A stretch of 10,725 bases of DNA from Gammaproteobacteria bacterium RIFCSPHIGHO2_12_FULL_37_34 (lineage in GTDB: Bacteria > Pseudomonadota > Gammaproteobacteria > DSM-16500): assembly GCA_001801495.1 (NCBI GenBank), contig MGXW01000006.1:1-10725 (forward strand), read 5' to 3'. Positions 1-6,538 of the stretch are shown here, one piece after another. Made by a program: the position numbers and the translations under genes. Below the pieces are notes generated by a model. That model was not told the DNA's origin, made no database searches, and saw only the letters and a program-made list of their open reading frames with translations. Position 1 is the first letter of the stretch, and each line of letters opens with the position of its first letter.

Positions 1-77
1 AATTCTTTAAATAACTTTTCAATATTAAAACAAGAATAGACCGCAACATCATGATATCGTAGCGATTCATTTACAAG

Positions 78-97
78 CTTCCGCCTTTAGACGGGAG
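78..97 (-). repeat. Hairpin resembling an IS200/IS605-type element end
   Basis: Read on the minus strand, the motif CTACTCCCGTCTAAAGGCGG is followed by AAGCTTGT. Its 8-bp arms (78-85 and 90-97) pair around a TTTA loop with one mismatch and one wobble. From memory, many IS200/IS605-family right ends and TnpB-associated RNAs carry a stem-loop of the form CCCCGTCTAAAGACGGGG preceded by CTAC and followed by GCTT; this looks like a decayed version. No tnpA or tnpB lies nearby, since abiEi occupies the upstream side, so at most it is a solo end or relic. The family assignment is inference from resemblance only. Confidence 0.3.
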
Positions 98-120
98 TAG
101 TTGACATGGTTATCGTTTCT

Positions 121-153
121 TTACAAATTAAGAGTTCAAGTCTTAATTTGTAA
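121..153. repeat. 13-bp perfect inverted repeat downstream of abiEi
   Basis: The arms TTACAAATTAAGA (121-133) and its exact reverse complement (141-153) flank a 7-nt loop, GTTCAAG. It lies about 65 bp past the abiEi stop codon, so it could stabilise the 3' end of the abiE mRNA or act as a weak terminator. The arms are AT-rich and no clear U-run follows on the minus strand, so classical intrinsic termination is not well supported. The loop resembles a tRNA T-loop, but no cloverleaf can be built around it. Confidence 0.45.
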
Positions 154-218
154 TTATACGGCAACATATTAAAAAAAACATCCATAGGTATTAAAAATGA
201 TAAATGGACAAAATGTTC

Positions 219-833
219 TTATGCCGAGTTTGGGTTAGATAACAATTTCTCAAATCTTTTTTGCACAAGAGTCCTTACTCGTTGCGAGGGAATTTTCTTA
301 ATGATAGCTTTTGCTTTTTTGTAATTAAATGATTTTGGAAATTCTATTTCAGGCAGTGCTTTGAATAAGTTAGATTTTGCTGAAGTAAGATATAATACAT
401 CTATTAAAGCTTTCTCTGGTGTTGCAATATTAATTTGATTGTTTCTTGCAAAACCAAAGAAAAAATTTGGATTTACATGGTGAATAGAAATGCTTCCAAA
501 GCTGGTTATGTAATAATGTGTGCGTGCTAGCGAGACTGCATAAATAGTATGTGGAATTTGAGAAATCATCGCATGATAAAAGAGAGCTGTTTGTAGTGAG
601 ATATAGCTGGGAAATGGAGCGGTTAGGGATGCTGGTAAAATTAATGGATCAATTTGCGGTGTTGTAACCCATTTACCGCGCATCAAACGTACAAATCGAC
701 CCGCAGCGGCAAGACGATCTAATATTTTACTGGCTTGTGCACAAGGAATGTTCAAATAAGCAGAAACATCACGAGTTTGTAGAATGGGTTGTTTCAATGT
801 TAGCAGTTTTTGCTCTATATCAATCAGGCGCAT
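219..833 (-). CDS. abiEi: Type IV toxin-antitoxin AbiEi-family antitoxin/transcriptional repressor
   Basis: Antitoxin partner of the AbiE type IV module. Characterised AbiEi proteins counteract the AbiEii nucleotidyltransferase without stable complex formation and bind inverted repeats in their own promoter. The N-terminus (about residues 18-56) reads as a winged helix-turn-helix (TRDVSAYL, then ASKILDRLAAAGRFVRLMRG with basic residues before a KWV strand). The remainder matches the AbiEi C-terminal domain, including the typical ATPEKALIDVLYL near residues 137-149. An in-frame start at 872 would add 13 residues, but the ATG at 831-833 is preferred. It overlaps the abiEii stop as TAATG (one shared A) and has a GAGAG ribosome-binding site 8 nt upstream. 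That gives 204 residues and strong translational coupling. The toxin-first order is the reverse of the usual abiEi-abiEii arrangement. Confidence 0.85.
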   Translation of the reverse strand: MRLIDIEQKLLTLKQPILQTRDVSAYLNIPCAQASKILDRLAAAGRFVRLMRGKWVTTPQIDPLILPASLTAPFPSYISLQTALFYHAMISQIPHTIYAVSLARTHYYITSFGSISIHHVNPNFFFGFARNNQINIATPEKALIDVLYLTSAKSNLFKALPEIEFPKSFNYKKAKAIIKKIPSQRVRTLVQKRFEKLLSNPNSA

Positions 834-1585
834 TATTTTATCTCTCGTAAAGCGGTTATAACCTTGGTGCAAATTTCATCCCATTTTTTCGGAGAATCAT
901 AAAAGTGTTTATATTCTTCCATTAAATAAGCGATAACTTGTCCTTTGAAATCGGTATAATGAAGACTACGAATATTTCCTATAGCGGATCGAATTTCTTC
1001 TGGTGAAAAATTAATTAAAGATACATCTGTTCCTTGATCTAACAACCATTTTAAATCAAAAACATCCCTAGCCTGTGTTTCAGTTCTGTTAATGAGCGCG
1101 CGCATTTTTTGTAAGAAAGCCGTATGACATTCATAGTGATTACAGAGGATAGGATAAAGATTATATTGATTAACAATATCATTATCGATAGCAACATATG
1201 CAACTCCTTTGTCCATTTTGCGTCGTGAGAATTCAATTTTTGTAGGAACAGGAATAGTTGAATTTCTAACATGTAAAAGCAATTTCCATCGTTGTGTTGT
1301 CTCAGTTTGTTTAGCAGGATTTGATTGAATAATTTCCATCCCTTTACTTTGTAAGATCTGCTTAAAATGGATGCTGTTTAGAATTTTGTTTATTTTATTC
1401 TCTAGAGTTATTTTGGAAATAATGGCGACATCAAAATCAATATCTTCTGAGTACCGGATGCTTTTGAAAAAAAATCGTAAATTGCAGCCACCTTTTAAAG
1501 CATAGAGCTTTTTATCTAATTTTCCTTCCAATTGCTGTAGGAAGAGTAATTGAAATAATTCAACAGATGTTTGTGTATTTTTCAT
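833..1585 (-). CDS. abiEii: Type IV toxin-antitoxin AbiEii-family nucleotidyltransferase toxin
   Basis: AbiEii toxins belong to the DNA polymerase beta-like nucleotidyltransferase superfamily. Characterised members bind GTP, and related MenT toxins modify tRNA 3' ends. Motif I is clear: KGGCNLRFF (31-39) followed by R44 and the catalytic D48-I-D50 pair in SEDIDFD. Motif II is probably K116-I-E118. The later AFLQKMRALINR and ARDVFDLKWLL segments (about 156-182) match the conserved family C-terminal motifs. At 250 residues it is near family size with catalytic residues intact, so the toxin looks functional. The ATG at 1583-1585 has no Shine-Dalgarno sequence. It sits just after a 50-bp palindrome holding a promoter whose predicted start falls at or next to the ATG, so leaderless translation is likely. 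It lies directly after corC and heads a two-gene operon with abiEi. Confidence 0.88.
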   Translation of the reverse strand: MKNTQTSVELFQLLFLQQLEGKLDKKLYALKGGCNLRFFFKSIRYSEDIDFDVAIISKITLENKINKILNSIHFKQILQSKGMEIIQSNPAKQTETTQRWKLLLHVRNSTIPVPTKIEFSRRKMDKGVAYVAIDNDIVNQYNLYPILCNHYECHTAFLQKMRALINRTETQARDVFDLKWLLDQGTDVSLINFSPEEIRSAIGNIRSLHYTDFKGQVIAYLMEEYKHFYDSPKKWDEICTKVITALREIK

Positions 1586-1587
1586 TT

Positions 1588-1637
1588 ATTAATGATACCA
1601 ATAGTTGTCATATATGACAACTATTGGTATCATTAAT
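1588..1637. promoter_or_regulatory. Perfect 50-bp palindrome, probable abiE operator
   Basis: Bases 1588-1612 are the exact reverse complement of 1613-1637 with no loop; I checked every base pair. The palindrome begins 2 bp upstream of the abiEii ATG, and its far arm contains the corC stop codon (1633-1635). AbiEi proteins are known to repress by binding inverted repeats of about 23 bp in the abiE promoter, so two 25-bp arms overlapping the promoter fit an AbiEi operator well. Alternatives are a bidirectional RNA hairpin between corC and abiE, or the footprint of a palindromic mobile element. No U-run follows on the minus strand, which argues against a standard terminator for corC. Confidence 0.7.
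1592..1620 (-). promoter_or_regulatory. Sigma-70-type promoter of abiEii-abiEi within the palindrome
   Basis: On the minus strand, -35 TTGTCA (1620-1615) is separated by exactly 17 nt from -10 TATCAT (1597-1592). Transcription should start about 7 nt further, around 1585, which is the first base of the abiEii ATG. Because the region is a perfect palindrome, the same boxes exist on the plus strand (1605-1610 and 1628-1633), where a transcript would run antisense into corC. The hexamers lie inside the inverted arms, so a dimeric repressor bound there would block RNA polymerase. Confidence 0.6.
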
Positions 1638-2499
1638 CTCGTTTTTTGCCCTTCCCCACTTTCACTTCCACCAAATAAATGCGGCGATTATCAGCATGCA
1701 AAACCTTAAAGCGGAAAGTTTGAATTTTGGTTATTTCGCCACGCTTGGGTAAATGCCCGAAACTTTGTAACACAATACCACCGATCGTATCAAATTCATC
1801 ATGACTAAAATCAGAATGGAAATAGTTATTAAATTCTTCAATAGAGGTAGACGTTTTTACGATACATACACCATCATCTAATTTTTTAATGTGCCCATTT
1901 TCTTCATCAATATCGTATTCATCTTCAATGTCGCCAACAATTTGTTCTAAAACATCTTCAATCGTCACCAAGCCTGCGACGTGACCATATTCATCAATCA
2001 CAATAGCAATATGATTACGATTCACTCGAAATTCGCGTAATAGAATATCTAAACGTTTACTTTGTGGCACAAAAATAACGGGACGTATCATGGTATTCAT
2101 GGAAAATGATTGCGGTTCTTGTTGAAAACCGTATTTCAAAAGATCTTTGGCAAGTAACATACCGACCACATCTTTTAGAGAAGCATCTACTACTGGAAAG
2201 CGAGAATGACCAGATTCAATCACAATAGGTAAGATTTTCTCGAACTTACTATCTTTGCGTACGACGACCATTTGTGTTTTTGGAATCATTACTTCTCGCA
2301 CTTGCATTTCAGACACCAGTAAAATACGCTCAATCATGCTTAGAATATCCGCACTTAATACATTGCGTTCTTCTGCATCGCGCAGAATTTCTGTGAGTTG
2401 TTCTCTATTTTTCGGTTCACGTACGAGTAGTGCCGTTAAACGCTCCAACCAAGAGCGTGATTTAACTGGGTTGTTAGTGTTTTTTAGAGCGTCATTCAT
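1633..2499 (-). CDS. corC: CBS-domain transporter-associated protein CorC/YbeX
   Basis: CorC/YbeX family, historically linked to Mg2+/Co2+ efflux and more recently to ribosome metabolism through its operon with ybeY and ybeZ. This is the soluble form without the DUF21 membrane domain: 288 residues against about 292 in E. coli. The signature VREVMIPKTQM starts near residue 67. A CBS pair covers about 70-190, with the second repeat ending in DEYGHVAGLVTIED (169-182) and then IVGDIEDEYD. The C-terminal CorC_HlyC domain runs from about 205 to 283 (FDTIGG at 236-241). The start overlaps the ybeY stop by 8 nt, indicating coupling. The stop codon lies inside the abiE palindrome. In many relatives lnt follows; here the AbiE module follows instead. 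Confidence 0.92.
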   Translation of the reverse strand: MNDALKNTNNPVKSRSWLERLTALLVREPKNREQLTEILRDAEERNVLSADILSMIERILLVSEMQVREVMIPKTQMVVVRKDSKFEKILPIVIESGHSRFPVVDASLKDVVGMLLAKDLLKYGFQQEPQSFSMNTMIRPVIFVPQSKRLDILLREFRVNRNHIAIVIDEYGHVAGLVTIEDVLEQIVGDIEDEYDIDEENGHIKKLDDGVCIVKTSTSIEEFNNYFHSDFSHDEFDTIGGIVLQSFGHLPKRGEITKIQTFRFKVLHADNRRIYLVEVKVGKGKKRD

Positions 2500-2950
2500 C
2501 TTTTATACCCTCATAAGGATTAGTAAATCCTAATGTTTCCATTATTTTAATTTCTAATGATTCCATTATTTTTGCATCTCGATTTGTTTTGTGATCGAAA
2601 CCAAGCAAATGAAAAACACCATGTATCACCATATGTGCCCAATGTGCGCGGGGTGATTTATGTTGTTCTTGCGCTTCTTGGTTGACGATATCAGCGCAAA
2701 TAATAATATCGCCTAATAAAAGCGTACTGTTGTTTGATGTAGAAAAAGGAAATGACAAAACATTTGTAGGAGCATGTTTATGGCGATAAGTGGCATTTAA
2801 TATAGACATTTCATTTTTATCCACAATGCGTATAGTGATATCCGCAGATTTGATTTGTTTACTTAATGTTTGCTTGGCCCATTTGCGTAATAACCGTGCT
2901 TTGGGGGCAAGCGCTTTATCGGCGGCATATTGAATAGTAATATGAAACAT
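2492..2950 (-). CDS. ybeY: Endoribonuclease YbeY (rRNA maturation factor)
   Basis: YbeY is a zinc-dependent endoribonuclease involved in 16S rRNA 3'-end maturation and 70S quality control in the cytoplasm. The metal-binding signature H110-GVF-H114-LLGFD-H120 is complete. The conserved TNVLSFPF (62-69), LGDIIICA (79-86) and the basic strand ending RIVD (41-44) are also present. At 152 residues it matches the family (155 in E. coli). It begins 12 nt after the ybeZ stop and overlaps corC by 8 nt, in the usual ybeZ-ybeY-corC order. No strong ribosome-binding site precedes the ATG, so translation may depend on coupling to ybeZ. Confidence 0.95.
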   Translation of the reverse strand: MFHITIQYAADKALAPKARLLRKWAKQTLSKQIKSADITIRIVDKNEMSILNATYRHKHAPTNVLSFPFSTSNNSTLLLGDIIICADIVNQEAQEQHKSPRAHWAHMVIHGVFHLLGFDHKTNRDAKIMESLEIKIMETLGFTNPYEGIKDE

Positions 2951-2962
2951 AATGTGTTCAAT

Positions 2963-3943
2963 TTAGAATTTTTTTATTCGATTATTATTCTCGTGTAATT
3001 TATAAGCTTCCACGATGGTTTGTACGAGGGGGTGGCGTACTACATCAGAAACTTGAAATTGAGTAAAACTAATGCCAGGAATATCTTTTAGTATATCGCT
3101 TGCATGAACCAAACCAGAATCATGACGGTTACTTAGATCAATCTGGGTGATATCACCTGTGATCACAGCTTTTGAGTTAAAGCCAATACGAGTTAAAAAC
3201 ATTTTCATTTGTTCGATGGTAGTATTTTGACCTTCATCTAGAATAATAAAAGAGTCGTTTAAAGATCGTCCGCGCATATAGGCAAGTGGTAATAATTCGA
3301 TAATATCTTTTTCAATCAGTTGATTCACCTTTTCAAAGCCCATCATTTCATATAAAGCATCATATAGGGGTTTCAGATAAGGGTGTACTTTTTGTGCAAT
3401 ATCACCTGGGAGAAATCCTAGTTTTTCGCCGGCTTCAACAATAGGGCGAACCAATATGATACGGCTAACACGTTCGGTTTCCAACGCTTGAAGCGCACAG
3501 GCAACAGCAATATAGGTTTTACCTGTTCCAGCAGGCCCTATTCCGAAGTTAATATCATTTTGCAAAATGCTACGAAGATAGCGAACTTGATTTTCACCGC
3601 GTGCTGTAATCACACCCTTTTTTAAGCGAACTTCCATGCAATTATCCTGTTGAGTATAGTGTTGTTTTTTGCCAATGGTTTGTAAATAAAGATGGACTTC
3701 TTTTGGTTCGAGTACAGGCATTTTTTCAGTCTCTTGATAGAGGTTGTTTAATGTGTCACATGCGTGTTTCACTGATTTACGATCACCACTCACAGAAAAG
3801 GTATGGCCACGTTGTTTAATCATCACACCGAGGCGCTTTTCGATGAGTTTTAAATGTTCGTTTAATTTACCGCAGAGATTAAACAGCCGATGGTTGTCTT
3901 CTGGTGCAAGCGTTAATATTTCGGAGTAGAGCAGTATGTTCAA
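2963..3943 (-). CDS. ybeZ: PhoH-like ATPase YbeZ
   Basis: PhoH-family P-loop NTPase; the family is thought to couple ATP hydrolysis to RNA unwinding, and YbeZ works with YbeY. An N-terminal KH-like region covers about residues 10-75. It is followed by Walker A GPAGTGKT (136-143), Walker B FIILDEGQN (232-240, D236/E237) and a TGDITQIDL sensor segment (262-270). The start is TTG (3941-3943); the resulting N-terminus, MNI then ITL-like and PEDN, aligns with E. coli YbeZ, and no in-frame ATG lies near. A GAGG lies 13 nt upstream, rather far, with AGAAG directly abutting the start. The protein has 326 residues, slightly shorter than E. coli (about 346), mainly at the C-terminus. Second gene of the miaB-ybeZ-ybeY-corC block, 91 bp downstream of miaB. 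Confidence 0.93.
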   Translation of the reverse strand: MNILLYSEILTLAPEDNHRLFNLCGKLNEHLKLIEKRLGVMIKQRGHTFSVSGDRKSVKHACDTLNNLYQETEKMPVLEPKEVHLYLQTIGKKQHYTQQDNCMEVRLKKGVITARGENQVRYLRSILQNDINFGIGPAGTGKTYIAVACALQALETERVSRIILVRPIVEAGEKLGFLPGDIAQKVHPYLKPLYDALYEMMGFEKVNQLIEKDIIELLPLAYMRGRSLNDSFIILDEGQNTTIEQMKMFLTRIGFNSKAVITGDITQIDLSNRHDSGLVHASDILKDIPGISFTQFQVSDVVRHPLVQTIVEAYKLHENNNRIKKF

Positions 3944-3979
3944 CTTCTATTTTGATCCTCAAGGTACCCTAATAATCTA

Positions 3980-3985
3980 ATTATA
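3980..3985 (-). promoter_or_regulatory. Possible -10 box for ybeZ-ybeY-corC
   Basis: A consensus TATAAT reads on the minus strand in the 91-bp miaB-ybeZ spacer, about 36 bp upstream of the ybeZ TTG. At 17-nt spacing there is no recognisable -35, because the upstream stretch is G-rich. It may therefore be a weak or activator-dependent internal promoter, or chance in AT-rich DNA. No convincing terminator for miaB is visible, so read-through from miaB is also likely. Confidence 0.35.
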
Positions 3986-4034
3986 GCTTAAACCCACCCC
4001 CCGATGGCTAGCGATTTTTTTGGCATCCTTGCGC

Positions 4035-5363
4035 TTAAACCAATTCCCCTCTTAGCGAATTAGGCTGGGCTTCAGTAATTTTTACACTGACAAGCTGACC
4101 AATTAATGCCCTATCTCCCTTAACATTAACGACTCGATTATTTTCGGTACGTCCAGATACTTGCTCGGGATGTTTTACAGCTTCACCGAGAATAATAATT
4201 TTTTGTATGGTTCCTATCATGCTTTCACTTATTTTGCGTGCGTTTAAAGTAATATGCTCTTGCAAAATGGCTAGGCGGCGCTTTTTAATTTCTATTGAAA
4301 GATGATCAGGTAATTTCGCAGCAGGTGTGCCAGGTCTTGGGCTATAAATAAAACTAAAAGATTGATCAAAACCAATGTCGTGAATCAGGTTGATTGTATC
4401 TTCAAAATCAGCTTCAGTTTCACCGGGAAAGCCAATGATAAAATCAGAAGTGATACTAATATCTGGCCTTGCTTTGCGCAAACGCCGCATTTTTGCTTTA
4501 TATTCTAAAATAGTATACCCGCGTTTCATTGCGGCTAAAATGCGGTCTGATCCACTTTGAACAGGCAAATGTAAATGATTAGCGAGTTTAGGGATAGTTG
4601 CATAGGCGTAAATAAGATGATTAGAGAAAGCGACAGGATGTGAGGTAGTAAAGCGAATTCTTTCGATATGATCAATCGCAGCGACGTAGTTTACAAGCGT
4701 TGCTAAATCTGCGAAGCCACCTTCAAACTGAGTACCGCGATAATCATTCACATTTTGTCCAAGCAAGGTAATTTCTTTTACCCCTTGTTCGCTCAATTGC
4801 ACAATTTCAGCAAGGACATCGTCAAATGGTCTGCTGATTTCTTCGCCACGTGTGTAAGGGACAACACAAAAACTGCAATATTTGCTACAACCTTCCATGA
4901 TGGTTACAAAAGCAGTGGGGCCTTCTGCTTTTGGTTCGGGTAAGCGATCAAATTTTTCAATTTCCGGAAAACTGATATCTACGATGGGTCGATGTTGGGT
5001 TTGACGTTTAGCTAACATTTCACCTAGTCTGTGGATAGTTTGCGGACCAAAAATCAAATCAACATAAGGCGCGCGTTTCAGAATAGCTTCACCTTCTTGA
5101 CTAGCAACACACCCACCCACACCAATAATCACGTGTGGTTTCTTATTTTTCAAAGCACGCCATCGACCTAATTCAGAAAATACCTTTTCTTGAGCTTTTT
5201 CACGAATTGAACAAGTATTAAGCAATAAGATATCTGCTTCTTCTGGGCAGTCTGTTTTTTCTATACGATGAGCGGCCATGAGCACATCAGCCATTTTACT
5301 GGAATCGTACGCGTTCATTTGGCAGCCATGGGTTTGAATATATAGTTTAGTTATGCCACTCAT
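4035..5363 (-). CDS. miaB: tRNA (N6-isopentenyl adenosine(37)-C2)-methylthiotransferase MiaB
   Basis: Radical-SAM methylthiotransferase that converts i6A37 to ms2i6A37 in tRNAs reading UNN codons. The N-terminal UPF0004 domain carries the auxiliary [4Fe-4S] cluster cysteines C14 (THGCQMNAYD), C51 (NTCSIREKA) and C85 (GGCVASQEG). The radical-SAM CxxxCxxC follows at C159, C163 and C166 within EGCSKYCSFCVVPYTRG. The central GFPGETEADF and SFIYSPRPGTPA segments are family hallmarks, and a TRAM domain ends the protein (about 372-440). At 442 residues it is full length, with all six cluster cysteines present. The ATG at 5361-5363 has a GAGAG ribosome-binding site 7 nt upstream. It is first in a minus-strand block and divergent from the ferredoxin gene across a 65-bp spacer. 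Confidence 0.96.
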   Translation of the reverse strand: MSGITKLYIQTHGCQMNAYDSSKMADVLMAAHRIEKTDCPEEADILLLNTCSIREKAQEKVFSELGRWRALKNKKPHVIIGVGGCVASQEGEAILKRAPYVDLIFGPQTIHRLGEMLAKRQTQHRPIVDISFPEIEKFDRLPEPKAEGPTAFVTIMEGCSKYCSFCVVPYTRGEEISRPFDDVLAEIVQLSEQGVKEITLLGQNVNDYRGTQFEGGFADLATLVNYVAAIDHIERIRFTTSHPVAFSNHLIYAYATIPKLANHLHLPVQSGSDRILAAMKRGYTILEYKAKMRRLRKARPDISITSDFIIGFPGETEADFEDTINLIHDIGFDQSFSFIYSPRPGTPAAKLPDHLSIEIKKRRLAILQEHITLNARKISESMIGTIQKIIILGEAVKHPEQVSGRTENNRVVNVKGDRALIGQLVSVKITEAQPNSLRGELV

Positions 5364-5365
5364 AC

Positions 5366-5393
5366 TTGTGCTCTCATGATAGGTGAGTATGAT
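5366..5393 (+). promoter_or_regulatory. Possible promoter for the ferredoxin-rsmE pair
   Basis: In the 65-bp divergent spacer, TTGTGC (5366-5371) is followed after 16 nt by TATGAT (5388-5393), giving a predicted start near 5400 and a leader of about 29 nt before the ATG at 5429. The -35 matches consensus only in its TTG half. The spacer also holds a short CCTGACAGG palindrome (5402-5410) and two copies of TCATGATAG (5374-5382, 5427-5435) that could be regulator contacts, though they are short enough to be chance. Confidence 0.3.
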
Positions 5394-5428
5394 AGTAAGT
5401 TCCTGACAGGATAGCTAGAGTTTTGATC

Positions 5429-5776
5429 ATGATAGAATCCTTGGAACAACGTGTACACAAGCTGCATTTAAAAGAAATTAGACGGCATATTTTTTTATGT
5501 TGCGATCAAACTATTCCTAAATGTTGTGACAAAGCATCTGGTCTTCAATCTTGGGAGTTTCTAAAAAATCGTTTAGAAGAATTGCATCTAACTGGGCAAG
5601 GCGGTATTTATCGCACCAAGGCAAATTGTTTTCGAATTTGTCAGAATGGTCCAATTGCGGTAGTTTATCCTGAAGGGGTTTGGTATCACTCTTGTACATC
5701 AGAAGTATTGGAGCGCATTATTCAAGAGCATCTTATCGGTGGTGTGCTGGTTTATGATTATCTTCTTAAAGGATAA
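5429..5776 (+). CDS. Thioredoxin-fold (2Fe-2S) ferredoxin domain protein
   Basis: Small soluble protein of the thioredoxin-like [2Fe-2S] ferredoxin group. The family pattern is clear: an early HIFLCC segment (C24/C25), a second Cys pair in PKCC (C32/C33), then ANC-FRI-C (C67, C71), followed by QNGPIAVVYPEGVWYHSC, which matches the hallmark GP-VVYPEGVWY segment. Four of these cysteines should ligate the cluster. The duplicated CC pairs are slightly unusual and leave the exact N-terminal ligands uncertain. An in-frame TTG at 5423 would add two residues; the ATG at 5429 with an AGAG 8 nt upstream is preferred, giving 115 residues. It ends 6 bp before rsmE and is probably co-transcribed. The redox partner is not evident here. 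Confidence 0.85.
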   Translation: MIESLEQRVHKLHLKEIRRHIFLCCDQTIPKCCDKASGLQSWEFLKNRLEELHLTGQGGIYRTKANCFRICQNGPIAVVYPEGVWYHSCTSEVLERIIQEHLIGGVLVYDYLLKG

Positions 5777-5782
5777 TCTCTC

Positions 5783-6523
5783 GTGTCTATTCCGCGTATT
5801 TATCAAACGAGCACGCTTAAATCTTACACTACTATTCGTCTTGATGAAAAAGCAAGTCACCATGTAGCTTACGTATTGCGCGCTAAACCAGGTGACTCTT
5901 TAGTTTTATTTAATGGAAAAGGTGGAGAGTATACAGGGGTGATTAATCGAATTGATAAAAAATATGTTGAAGTAGAAATTAAACAATTTATAGCGCATGA
6001 AGTAGAGTCGGAAGTAGCAATCAGCTTAGCTCAAGGCATCGCACGCGGTGACAAAATGGATGTCATTGTGCAAAAAAGCGTTGAATTAGGTGTTCAAACC
6101 ATTATGCCATTGATAACCGAGCGCTGTCACTTCAGTAAAAGTAGTGCGCAACAAAAACGTTTAGCTCATTGGCAGGCTGTTGCAATTAGTGCATGCGAAC
6201 AATGTGGGCGTAATCGCTTACCCAGCATAACCGCACCAATCATGTTTAATGAATGGATTGAACTTGCTAAAGCAGACCATTGTTTTGTTTTATCTCCTTA
6301 TCATGCTGCTGATATGAATTTTAAAAATTTACCTGAAATAAAATCAATTATTTTATTAGTGGGGTCAGAAGGAGGATTGACAGATGACGAAGTTCACTTG
6401 GCTATTCACCATCAATTTTCTCCGCTCTATTTAGGCCCACGCATATTACGAACAGAAACAGCTAGTTTAGCAGCTATTTCTATCATTCAGGCGTATTTAG
6501 GGGATATGAAAATATTTTTATAA
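5783..6523 (+). CDS. rsmE: 16S rRNA (uracil(1498)-N(3))-methyltransferase RsmE
   Basis: SPOUT-class methyltransferase that methylates N3 of U1498 in 16S rRNA using SAM. The N-terminal PUA-like region includes HHVAYVLRAKPGD (26-38) and LFNGKGGEY. The SPOUT core has GDKMDVIVQKSVELGV (89-104), the CEQCGR segment (138-143), the SAM-binding knot GSEGGLT (194-200), and LGPRILRTETASLAA (217-231). All family motifs are present in 246 residues (243 in E. coli). The start is GTG at 5783, supported by AAAGGA 9 nt upstream, which overlaps the end of the ferredoxin gene. Directly after the stop lies a PIN-toxin relic in the same frame. Confidence 0.95.
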   Translation: MSIPRIYQTSTLKSYTTIRLDEKASHHVAYVLRAKPGDSLVLFNGKGGEYTGVINRIDKKYVEVEIKQFIAHEVESEVAISLAQGIARGDKMDVIVQKSVELGVQTIMPLITERCHFSKSSAQQKRLAHWQAVAISACEQCGRNRLPSITAPIMFNEWIELAKADHCFVLSPYHAADMNFKNLPEIKSIILLVGSEGGLTDDEVHLAIHHQFSPLYLGPRILRTETASLAAISIIQAYLGDMKIFL

Positions 6524-6538
6524 ATCAAAAGATTTTTT

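Noticed and set aside
131..146. GTTCAAGTC resembling a tRNA T-loop
   Set aside because: No D-arm, anticodon arm or acceptor stem can be built around it; it is just the loop of the 13-bp inverted repeat.
834..872. Longer AbiEi start at 872
   Set aside because: It would overlap abiEii by about 40 nt without a better ribosome-binding site, whereas the ATG at 833 forms a TAATG coupling with GAGAG upstream.
3986..4040. Direct repeat GCTTAAACC at 3986-3994 and 4032-4040 around the miaB-ybeZ spacer
   Set aside because: It is nine bases long, one copy includes the miaB stop, and there is no supporting structure, so it is probably chance.
6522..6538. AAATC-AAAA-GATTT followed by T's as an rsmE terminator
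   Set aside because: The stem is 5 bp and almost all A-T, and it overlaps the start of the VapC relic, so it is too weak to call.
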